A model generated the notes under the pieces. It was not told the origin of the DNA and searched no databases. It worked only from the letters and a program-made list of their open reading frames with translations. From Flammeovirgaceae bacterium (lineage in GTDB: Bacteria > Bacteroidota > Bacteroidia > Cytophagales > Cyclobacteriaceae), in NCBI GenBank assembly GCA_015180985.1, contig CP054185.1, forward strand, positions 2,975,225-3,039,224: a stretch of DNA of 64,000 nucleotides. Direction: 5' to 3'. Both the position numbers and the translations under genes were made by a program. This document shows, in pieces, positions 9,571 through 16,811 of this stretch (position 1 is its first letter; each line of letters starts with the position of its first letter).

Positions 9571-10773
9571 ATGGGTCAGCGTTCAAAAACCGTAGTACTT
9601 AAGCCGGTTGAACACCGGGGGATGGACTGCATTGCCATACAGTTTCCATACGATGAAACATTACTGCCTGCGGTAAGAAAAGTACCCGGAGCTACTTTTA
9701 GCAAAACCATGAAGTGCTGGTACACGCCAGCCTCCAGGGCAGGGATTAGCCAAATATTAAACGCTTTTAGGGGTATTGCCTGGGTTGATCTTAAACAAAT
9801 CAGTTCACACAAGGGGCAACCAGGGCCGGTGGAACAACCAACTGCCAAACCCGAAGCCGGAACTATGCCGGTATTGATTGAGCCCGAAATTATTACCATT
9901 CATGAATTACAAACCGAGGCCCTGGAGGCCATGCGCAAAAAGCTTAAACTTAAAAATTATAGTCCTTCAACTATACGTACCTACACCGAACAGTTTAAAC
10001 TTTTCATGCAATTTTTTCCTGACAGCAATCCGGAAGATTTAGGCGAGGAAGAAATAGTGCACTACCTGATGCACCTCATTGAAAAAAGAAAGCTGAGTGT
10101 TTCAACACAAAACCAAGCCATTAACGCCATTAAGTTTTATTATGAAAAGGTATTGAAGCAAGAGAAAAAGGTTTATGAGCTTGAACGGCCCATGCAAGAG
10201 AAGAAGCTGCCCGAAGTACTTAGCCAGGAAGAAGTGATGCTGATTTTTGAAGCTACAGAAAACCTGAAGCACCGCACCATGCTCATGCTGCTGTATGCAT
10301 CGGGTTTAAGGCGTAGTGAGCTGCTTAACCTGCGTGTTGGCGATGTGGATGTTGATCGCGGGGTAGTTTTGATACGCGGAGGCAAAGGCCGCAAAGACCG
10401 GCACAGTGTACTGGCCCAAAGCCTTATCCCGATTATTGAAAAGTACATAGCTAAGTACAGGCCTGCCTTCTGGTTATTTGAAGGTGTGCAGGGCGAGCGT
10501 TACAGTGCCACAAGTTTACAGCAAATCCTGAAGCGCGCAGTAGCAAAAGCTGGTATCCGCAAAAATGTGCGGTTGCATATGCTGCGGCATTCGTTTGCAA
10601 CCCACCTGCTGGAAGCGGGCACTTCAACCCGGTACATACAGGTTTTACTGGGTCACCAGTCGCCCAAGACCACCGAGGTGTACGCAAAAGTTACCCGATT
10701 TGGGTTAGATAAAGTGGTTAGCCCGCTAGACCAGATAGTGGCCTCAAAACAGTTGCGGAGCGACTCGGAATAA
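9571..10773 (+). CDS. Tyrosine recombinase of the cassette array, HARP-like N-terminus + XerC/IntI-like catalytic part
   Basis: A 400-aa recombinase. Residues about 8-70 resemble the HARP-like fold found in SMARCAL1-type annealing helicases (CIAIQFPYDETLLPAVRKVP, then KCWYTP). Residues 108-200 are a SAM-like core-binding domain (YSPSTIRTYTEQF, KLSVSTQNQAINAIKFYYEK). The catalytic domain has R247 (ASGLRRSELL), K272 (GGKGRKDR), H336 and R339 (HMLRHSFATHL), H362 (LLGHQ) and nucleophile Y371 (TTEVYAKV). It resembles IntI/XerC, including a VSPLD tail near residues 383-387, but lacks the roughly 40-residue IntI-specific insertion before the HxxR box. It lies 62 bp upstream of the first recombination site and points into the array, opposite to the classical integron arrangement. 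That it drives cassette recombination is inferred from position and family. An alternative is an unrelated chromosomal recombinase. Confidence 0.85.
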   Translation: MGQRSKTVVLKPVEHRGMDCIAIQFPYDETLLPAVRKVPGATFSKTMKCWYTPASRAGISQILNAFRGIAWVDLKQISSHKGQPGPVEQPTAKPEAGTMPVLIEPEIITIHELQTEALEAMRKKLKLKNYSPSTIRTYTEQFKLFMQFFPDSNPEDLGEEEIVHYLMHLIEKRKLSVSTQNQAINAIKFYYEKVLKQEKKVYELERPMQEKKLPEVLSQEEVMLIFEATENLKHRTMLMLLYASGLRRSELLNLRVGDVDVDRGVVLIRGGKGRKDRHSVLAQSLIPIIEKYIAKYRPAFWLFEGVQGERYSATSLQQILKRAVAKAGIRKNVRLHMLRHSFATHLLEAGTSTRYIQVLLGHQSPKTTEVYAKVTRFGLDKVVSPLDQIVASKQLRSDSE

Positions 10774-10835
10774 TGATGTGTACAAAAAATATATCACCCG
10801 AATTTGGGTCATTTTGCTACTTTTTAAGGCAACCT

Positions 10836-10894
10836 CTTGTGCTTATGCCATATATCATATACATTCAATAGCAGAAGCACAAGTGTTAGTCGGC
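10836..10894 (+). other. Candidate attI-like first recombination site
   Basis: Between the recombinase stop and cassette C0 lies a small hairpin: CTTGTGCTT-A-TGC (10836-10848) pairs with GCA-G-AAGCACAAG (10871-10883), directly followed by T and then GTTAGTCGGC, the start of C0 (crossover inferred between 10885 and 10886). It is shorter (59 bp) than the attC-like sites, has no upstream cassette-end box and lacks the ACGTT core (it reads AGTGTT). This is what one would expect of an attI or of a worn terminal site. Confidence 0.5.
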
Positions 10895-10980
10895 AATTGG
10901 GCCTGTTTCAAATGGCCAACGCGCGAGCGTGTTCCTAAACACCGGACGATTGAGTTAATGGCTCTTCATCTTCGAATCTC

Positions 10981-11240
10981 CCATCGCACAGAACGCAAGC
11001 ATTTCATCTGAACAGACAGTTAGCCGCTCCTGCGTAGCGCACGCATTTCATAGAACTACCCTACCCCGCGACCGGCTATCCGAAACCCACGCGCATGTAC
11101 AGCCAAACCGACTGGCACTCTCCTCCGAAAACACCAGCCGCACAGAACGAGCGCATTTCAGCTGAACGGACACCTAGCCGCTCCTGCACAACAGGACGCA
11201 TTCCATAGAGCGACCGTACCCCGCGACCGGCTGACCCGAC
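10981..11240. repeat. Two diverged ~105-bp direct repeats inside ORF-less cassette C0
   Basis: Copy 1 is about 10981-11086 and copy 2 about 11134-11240. Shared blocks occur in the same order: CGCACAGAACG, GCATTTCA, CTGAAC, TAGCCGCTCCTGC, ACGCATT, CATAGA, TACCCCGCGACCGGCT. The stretch 10895-11250 has no convincing gene. GC content is higher than in neighbouring cassettes. It may encode a structured RNA or be a regulatory/early-array element; function unknown. Confidence 0.7.
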
Positions 11241-11250
11241 TATGCCCAAC

Positions 11251-11420
11251 TGCCGCTAACAACGTGTTTGTGGCATGCCTTGCTTCGGTGTTGACTAAAA
11301 TACCTTTCTTCGTATATTCGTTTGCGCTTGTGGACGCCCTAACGCACGCGCGGCTAAGCTGACGCCAATTTAGCCGCGCTACGAATACCAGGCACGTCCA
11401 CAAACACAAACGTTGTAGGC
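11251..11420 (+). repeat. attC-like site C0/C1 (long class)
   Basis: Left box TGCCGCTAAC (end of C0) and right box GTTGTAGGC (start of C1) flank an imperfect palindrome: GTGTTTGTGG near 11264 pairs with CCACAAACAC near 11399. The C0 end box matches the start of C0 (GTTAGTCGGCA) except for one extra T. Confidence 0.8.
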
Positions 11421-11453
11421 AATTTTCATTCGGACAATTGAGACTCCTAAAAA

Positions 11454-11852
11454 ATGCACGAACCTTACGATAACAAATTCGGACACACTTACGACTTCAA
11501 AGTAAAGTATAGACTTTATAGACCCGAAGAAGGTGGACGAAAGACAGGAGTGACATATCAAGGAATTAGATACGACTTTGCATATGAGGACTTTGGAAAA
11601 AGTGATTTCAATGTCTACATGATTTGGCCTGAATTTGAAAATGAGGACAAACAAATAATAACAAAAGACTTTGAATTAGTGAGAGACTCCGGGACTGCGA
11701 GAATGTGGATATTGATGGACAACATGAGAGCATTTCACAAGGACAAAATGAAACTTGGGACAAAAGGATATTTAATGGAGGGAAACCGAAAGATGGGAGA
11801 ATGTGAAATAATAGAAATTAATGGACTGTTGACAAATAGTTCGGACAAATGA
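11454..11852 (+). CDS. Cassette C1: small EF-Tu-barrel-like protein
   Basis: A 132-aa soluble protein with no signal peptide. The pattern DFKVKYRLYRPEEGGRKTGV, then YDFAY, a short acidic strand (MIWPEFE), and KLGTKGYLMEGNRKMGECEI resembles the beta-barrel domain III of elongation factor Tu (FLPTEEGGR, later FAIREGGRTVGAGVV). Short stand-alone proteins of this type are often annotated as EF-Tu-like in Bacteroidota; no role in translation is established. ATG at 11454 follows the cassette start by 41 bp. The whole cassette is 569 bp, a classical one-gene size. Confidence 0.6.
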   Translation: MHEPYDNKFGHTYDFKVKYRLYRPEEGGRKTGVTYQGIRYDFAYEDFGKSDFNVYMIWPEFENEDKQIITKDFELVRDSGTARMWILMDNMRAFHKDKMKLGTKGYLMEGNRKMGECEIIEINGLLTNSSDK

Positions 11853-11857
11853 AAACT

Positions 11858-11989
11858 GCCTACAACAATGTGCATAAGTCATGGCGGTGGGACATCAAGG
11901 TATTCAATGTATTTTCTTAATTTCGTTTACACCCGTGGATAGGACGCGGCTTCGAAAACCGCCACGCCTTATGCACTCACGTTAGCTGC
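11858..11989 (+). repeat. attC-like site C1/C2
   Basis: GCCTACAAC ends C1 and is the exact reverse complement of its start GTTGTAGGC. The inner stem TGTGCATAAG pairs with CTTATGCACT, and TGGCGG with CCGCCA. The core reads TCACGTT; GTTAGCTGC starts C2. Confidence 0.87.
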
Positions 11990-12032
11990 AAGGCTGTGAT
12001 GACAGTAAAGTATTAAAATCTTGGACAAAATA

Positions 12033-12425
12033 ATGGAACAGAACAAGGACAAATCTTCAAACAGACAACAGGAAATTGTTACACAGTACCTGCACGAACT
12101 GGACAAGCATTTAGCTGAGTTGAAAATAGGCAAAGCTGAAAACACATTCGAAATAAAGGACTTGGCAAGTTTGCTTTTTATACACCCGACACATTTAAGT
12201 AATACTATCCACGAGGTTTTAGGAAAATCGCCTTGTGACATTTATGAAGAAAGACTTATTGAAATCGCCAAAGAACTTATCCTTTCGTCTGACAGACCTA
12301 TTGCCCAAATAGCGCAATCCATGACTTTTGACCCTTCAAATTTTACCAAATTCTTTAAAAGTTATGTAGGAACGACACCAAAGAAATTCAGACAAATGGC
12401 CAAATCTGAACTTAACACCATTTAA
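12033..12425 (+). CDS. Cassette C2: AraC-type transcriptional regulator
   Basis: About 130 aa with a C-terminal AraC/XylS double helix-turn-helix: first helix pair FEIKDLASLLFIHPTHLSNT, then ERLIEIAKELILSSDRPIAQ, then the second HTH ending FTKFFKSYVGTTPKKFRQ. There is no sensor domain, so it is a stand-alone DNA-binding regulator. ATG at 12033 is preferred over the in-frame TTG at 12021. The SDR gene starts 67 bp downstream in the same cassette; control of that gene is inferred from pairing. Confidence 0.85.
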   Translation: MEQNKDKSSNRQQEIVTQYLHELDKHLAELKIGKAENTFEIKDLASLLFIHPTHLSNTIHEVLGKSPCDIYEERLIEIAKELILSSDRPIAQIAQSMTFDPSNFTKFFKSYVGTTPKKFRQMAKSELNTI

Positions 12426-12492
12426 TCTGAACTTAACACCATAACCATACAGCGAATTGGGAGGACTTTTGTGTCAACAAAACTTCAACAAA

Positions 12493-13365
12493 ATGACACA
12501 AAAGATACTAATAACAGGCGCGAGTGGTGGTTTCGGAAAACTAACCGTAAAAACTTTAATCGGTAGGGGGCATTATGTAGCAGCAGCGATGCGAGACATT
12601 AACGGAAAAAATAAAGCCGTTGCTAATGAATTGGGTAAAGCAGGAGCAAAAATTATTGATTTGGACATCACAAATGACCAAAGCGTAATAAACGGAGTAA
12701 ACAAAGCAATAGCAGATTTAGGTGGTTTGGACGTTCTGATTAATAATGCGGGTGTTGGCACACTTGGTATGCAGGAGTTCTTCACCACTTCTGACTATCA
12801 AAGACTTTTTGATGTAAACGTTTTTGGAGTTCAACGAATGAACCGAGCGGTCGCGCCATATTTTCGTAAGAATAGAAAAGGACTAATCATTTACACTTCA
12901 AGTCTATTAGGTAGAATTGCGTTACCATTTTACGGTCCTTATCAATCCTCAAAGTGGGCATTAGAAGCAATGGCAGAAAATTATCGGGTGGAACTTTCGT
13001 CATTCGGAATTGAAAACTGTATTGTTGAGCCTGGTGGTTATCCGACAACATTTATGGAAAACTTATTAAAGCCAACCGATAATAGTCAAACGACTTCATA
13101 TGGAGATTTCATGAAGTTTCCTGAACAAATGTTTGGCAATTTTGAAAACGTACTGAAGAGTAATCCACAACAAAACCCACAACGAGTTGCTGACGCTATT
13201 GCTGACCTAATCGAAAAACCGTATGGCGAAAAAGCTTTTCGAACAACGGTTGATTTCTTAGGCATGGGTGACCACGTACAAAAATACAATGAACACTTGG
13301 AACAGGTGATGACGGGACTTTATACGAATTTTGGAATCAACGGGCTGCTGACTGTAAAGAAATAA
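12493..13365 (+). CDS. Cassette C2: short-chain dehydrogenase/reductase
   Basis: A 290-aa classical SDR: nucleotide-binding TGASGGFG at the N-terminus, DxT (LDIT), NNAG (INNAGVGTLG), catalytic Ser in IYTSSLLGRIA and YxxxK as YQSSK. Substrate unknown. ATG at 12493 gives the expected MTQKILITGASGG start; the upstream in-frame TTG at 12457 would add an atypical N-terminal extension. AraC-regulator plus SDR pairs are common chromosomally; here the pair travels as one 1.6-kb cassette. Confidence 0.9.
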   Translation: MTQKILITGASGGFGKLTVKTLIGRGHYVAAAMRDINGKNKAVANELGKAGAKIIDLDITNDQSVINGVNKAIADLGGLDVLINNAGVGTLGMQEFFTTSDYQRLFDVNVFGVQRMNRAVAPYFRKNRKGLIIYTSSLLGRIALPFYGPYQSSKWALEAMAENYRVELSSFGIENCIVEPGGYPTTFMENLLKPTDNSQTTSYGDFMKFPEQMFGNFENVLKSNPQQNPQRVADAIADLIEKPYGEKAFRTTVDFLGMGDHVQKYNEHLEQVMTGLYTNFGINGLLTVKK

Positions 13366-13439
13366 GCATTCCTAAGCCAAAAACTCCAAGGTCGACACTG
13401 CAAAAAGTGTTGACCTTTCATGTTTATGGAGACAGCCCT

Positions 13440-13613
13440 GCAGCTAACAAAATGTTTATGCAATGCGGGGGTTCAATGTAGGTATTAAAAGTAATTTCTT
13501 AATTTAGTTCAGTGTCGGGGGACAGAGACGTGCAGGTCGGGCTAAACATTCCGCTGCGCTACATTTTTTAGCCCTCCTATTCCCCGCACTGCATAAACAT
13601 AAACGTTGGTAGC
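13440..13613 (+). repeat. attC-like site C2/C3 (long class)
   Basis: GCAGCTAAC ends C2 and matches its start GTTAGCTGC. TTTATGCAATGCGGGG pairs with CCCCGCACTGCATAAAC; an inner hairpin GGGCTAAAC ... TTTTTTAGCCC sits between. The core AAACGTT is followed by GTTGGTAGC, the start of C3. Confidence 0.9.
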
Positions 13614-13928
13614 AATAGGGCCCGGACAAATTTGTGTTTCAAAAAAATACGGACGACAATTTCTAACAAAGATTTCCCACGGGGGCAAGTGAACGACTTC
13701 GGGACATCGTGGACTTTGAAAAAATTAAGGCGAGGGACAGATTAAAAAATAATACAGCCGACCCTTCGCATTTTTAAGAGTATTGTGCTCCGAATTGCCC
13801 CGCGCATTTGGCACATGCCATAGCCGCGCAAACCCAACGCGACACCAAAGCTATGGCAAGAGCCAAATTTCCGCCCGCGCCACAAACTGTCACGAGAATT
13901 TGATTATTTTAAGGCTGAAACTAATAAA
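13614..13928 (+). other. C3 leader: conserved non-coding segment with terminal hairpin
   Basis: From TAGGGCCCGGACAAATTTGT to 13867 this is shared with the leaders of C4, C11 and C17. It ends in a 61-bp hairpin (13807-13867): TTTGGC, 4-nt bulge, GCCATAGC, loop, GCTATGGC, 4-nt bulge, GCCAAA. Conservation stops right after GAGCCAAA, and the methylase starts 61 bp later. No ORF is evident; it may hold a promoter or a second kind of recombination site. Confidence 0.75.
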
Positions 13929-15284
13929 ATGAGATTTATAGACTTATTTGCTGGACTTGGGGGGTTTCATAAAGCACTTCATGAATTAGGGCATAAATGT
14001 GTTTTTGCAAGCGAACTGAATCAACCGCTTCGAGAAATTTATAAAGCCAATTGGGGGATTGAGCCTAAAGGTGATATAAGAAAAGTGGTCAAAAGTAGTA
14101 TAGACTTAATTCCACCTCATGACATCTTATGTGCGGGTTTCCCGTGTCAGCCATTCTCTAAAGCTGGAAATCAACGTGGTTTAATGGACGAAGAGCGGGG
14201 TACACTATTCGATGACATTGTTAAGATATTAAAGCACAGAAGACCCAAATATTTCATCCTTGAAAATGTTCCTCATTTAGCTAAGCATAATGATGAGCAG
14301 ACGTGGACGTACATGCAAAACAAACTTAAACGATTAGGATATGAAGTAGACCATAGAAATTATTCACCTCACCACTTTGGAATACCGCAGCATCGTCTAC
14401 GTATTTTTATTGTGGGCTCACTTAACGGACTTTCTCATTTCAGTTTTGATGAGGTGGATAAACAAAAAAGGAAAGTTGTGGACATCCATTCTTTTCTAAA
14501 TGGTTATTCCAATTCAGTTAGAAAACTCCCTAAATCAAATATTGAATGTCTGGAACTATGGCAGGAATTTATTGATAGTATCCCCGAAGATGTACCCATG
14601 CCAGGCTTCCCCATTTGGTCCATGGAGTTTGGAGCTACTTATCCTTATGAGAATACAAATCCACACAAACTCTCAGAAAAAGAACTTGGGCAATACAAGG
14701 GGAATTTTGGAATCAGCCTTAAAGGATTATCGAAAGAAGAACAATTGAAGCTATTGCCAAGCTATGCTAGAACTAAAACAAAGTTTCCTGATTGGAAGGT
14801 CAAATACATTAGATTCAATCGGGAATTCTATCAACAGAATATCAAACAACTAAGAGCAGCCGTTTCAAAGTTGGCGACATATGAATTTCAGAGTTGGCAA
14901 AAATTAGAATGGAATGTTGGTCGCGAAAAGGGTAACATATTTGACTATATAATACAGTTTAGAGCTTCAGGAGTCCGAATCAAAAAAGTTGATTTTTTCC
15001 CCTCTCTAGTATGTACAAAAACTCAAATACCAATCATAGGATGGCAAAAAAGATACCTAACAAAAACTGAAGGATTAAAACTCCAGTCGTTAACAGGCAT
15101 TGAACTTCCAGAACAGGAAAATGCAGCGTTTAGAGCATTAGGAAATGCAGTCAATGCAAAAATTGTAAGACTAATAGCGGAGCAACTAATTAAGGAGACT
15201 CATAAAAATGGGAATCATAAGAATGGGAATCATAAAAACGGGCAACACATAAAAACTAAGAAAGTCTTGCATGAAGCAGAGTAA
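13929..15284 (+). CDS. Cassette C3: DNA (cytosine-5) methyltransferase
   Basis: A 451-aa C5 methylase. Motif I FAGLGGFHKAL, motif IV GFPCQPFSKAG with the catalytic Cys, motif VI ENVPHL, motif VIII QHRLRIFIVG and motif X RALGNAVNAKIV are in the normal order, with the target-recognition region at about 170-380. The C-terminus holds a short tandem repeat (HKNGNHKNG...) from a repeated 15-bp DNA unit. The next gene overlaps by 14 bp. It would protect host DNA in the four-gene restriction-like system of this cassette. Confidence 0.93.
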   Translation: MRFIDLFAGLGGFHKALHELGHKCVFASELNQPLREIYKANWGIEPKGDIRKVVKSSIDLIPPHDILCAGFPCQPFSKAGNQRGLMDEERGTLFDDIVKILKHRRPKYFILENVPHLAKHNDEQTWTYMQNKLKRLGYEVDHRNYSPHHFGIPQHRLRIFIVGSLNGLSHFSFDEVDKQKRKVVDIHSFLNGYSNSVRKLPKSNIECLELWQEFIDSIPEDVPMPGFPIWSMEFGATYPYENTNPHKLSEKELGQYKGNFGISLKGLSKEEQLKLLPSYARTKTKFPDWKVKYIRFNREFYQQNIKQLRAAVSKLATYEFQSWQKLEWNVGREKGNIFDYIIQFRASGVRIKKVDFFPSLVCTKTQIPIIGWQKRYLTKTEGLKLQSLTGIELPEQENAAFRALGNAVNAKIVRLIAEQLIKETHKNGNHKNGNHKNGQHIKTKKVLHEAE

Positions 15285-16809
15285 TAAAATCAACATTCGT
15301 CCAAATGTATCAATGCTTTCTGTTCTAAAATTTTTAGAATACGAGACATGGTTTGCTTTGGCAGAATTTGTGGATAATGCTATTGCAAGTTTTCAAGCAA
15401 ATGAGAAAGAACTTAAAAAGTTACACGGCAAAGACTTTCGCTTAAAGGTTAGTATTGAAATAAATGATTCCGAGAATCGGATAAAAATAAGAGACAATGC
15501 CGCGGGCATTGACGAAGCAAATTACCCTAGAGCATTCAGGGCAGCAGAAATACCGGCAGACACATCAGGGTTGTCGGAATTTGGAATGGGGATGAAGTCG
15601 GCCTCCTGCTGGTTTTCTGATTACTGGATTGTGCGTACAACGGCATTAGGTGAACCCTATGAGAAAACGGTCAAGTTTGATATGACCAAAATCTTTGAGG
15701 ACAAAATCGAAGAACTTGAGTTTGAAAGTACGGTAGTGGATAAAAATAAACATTATACTGTAATCGAACTCTTTAATGTTCAGAAGATGCCCCGAAGAAA
15801 GGGATTAGGAAAAGTTAAATCACACCTTTCAAGCATTTATCGGGAGTTCATTCGTAACGGTCTTCTCGAACTTACAGTAGAGGGAGAATTACTGAGTTAC
15901 ACTGAACCAAATATTCTTAATGTACCGAGATATGACAATCAAAAAGGTGAAAACGTACTATGGAAAAAAGAAATAAATTTCCCTATTGAAGATGGATTAA
16001 GCGTTCGCGGTTTTGTCGCAATAAGAGAGAAAGCTTCAACTTCTGAAGCTGGCTTCGCACTATTCCGGAGAGGCAGGGTAATTGAAGGGAGTTTTGATAA
16101 TGGCTTCAGACCAGAGTTCATATTCGGAAATCCCAATAGTTTCAGATACCAGCGTGTTTTTGGAGAATTACATCTTGAGGGGTTTGACGTGAGTTTCACT
16201 AAAAAGGGAATTCAATGGGACGAAAATCTTGATTTGTTTTTGAGATTACTCAAAGAAGACATAAGCCACAAGTCATTCCCGTTGCTTCAACAGGCGGAAC
16301 AGTACAGAGTTAGAGCGACCGAAAAGGAATATAAAGACGCCAAAAAGGTTTTAGATGTGACGGCCAACGACCTAGAACAGAAAGCCCCAAAGGCGGTTGC
16401 TGATATTGTCAATGCCCCCTCGAGAGTTGCGGAGCCCGACCAAGTTGAACTAGCAAAGACTGAAAAAACACTTCATAGAGAATTTGACATTCGGTTTAAT
16501 AAAATCAATTGGAGAGTTTCAATTGAACTTTCATATGACCCATCATTGAATGAACTAATCGAAGTTGGAGACACTTTTATAAAAGAGAAGTCCAATGATT
16601 CCTCAGTTCGACAAATAGGAATTAGACTTTCACTTACTCATCCTTTTATGGTTGAGTACGCAGGCGTGGATGCAACAAAAATTGAACCCATTCTAAGAAT
16701 GGCAGCTGCTCTTGGTCTCGCAGAAGCTATTGCAAAGAGTTCCAGAATCGTTGGTGATGTAAGAAGAAATTTTAATGAGTTGATTACAAACCTTTCAAAG
16801 CAAACGTAA
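15271..16809 (+). CDS. Cassette C3: MORC/MutL-like GHKL ATPase
   Basis: A 512-aa protein with an N-terminal GHKL ATPase: N-box LAEFVDNAIASF, G1 IKIRDNAAGID and G2 SEFGMGMKSASCW. Such MORC-like ATPases occur with Z1 helicases, DUF4420 nucleases and m5C methylases in the restriction systems described by Iyer, Abhiman and Aravind. They are thought to act as ATP-driven DNA clamps. The C-terminal 150 residues have no motif I can name. Flanking overlaps and short gaps show one operon. Confidence 0.88.
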   Translation: MKQSNKINIRPNVSMLSVLKFLEYETWFALAEFVDNAIASFQANEKELKKLHGKDFRLKVSIEINDSENRIKIRDNAAGIDEANYPRAFRAAEIPADTSGLSEFGMGMKSASCWFSDYWIVRTTALGEPYEKTVKFDMTKIFEDKIEELEFESTVVDKNKHYTVIELFNVQKMPRRKGLGKVKSHLSSIYREFIRNGLLELTVEGELLSYTEPNILNVPRYDNQKGENVLWKKEINFPIEDGLSVRGFVAIREKASTSEAGFALFRRGRVIEGSFDNGFRPEFIFGNPNSFRYQRVFGELHLEGFDVSFTKKGIQWDENLDLFLRLLKEDISHKSFPLLQQAEQYRVRATEKEYKDAKKVLDVTANDLEQKAPKAVADIVNAPSRVAEPDQVELAKTEKTLHREFDIRFNKINWRVSIELSYDPSLNELIEVGDTFIKEKSNDSSVRQIGIRLSLTHPFMVEYAGVDATKIEPILRMAAALGLAEAIAKSSRIVGDVRRNFNELITNLSKQT

Positions 16810-16811
16810 TT

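Noticed and set aside
9571..10773. Classical integron integrase IntI
   Set aside because: The IntI-specific insertion is missing, an extra N-terminal domain is present and the orientation is reversed, so I call it IntI/XerC-like only.
10778..11011. 77-aa ORF after the recombinase
   Set aside because: It runs through the attI-like hairpin and into the C0 repeats, shows no domain, and only its first 25 residues look like a signal.
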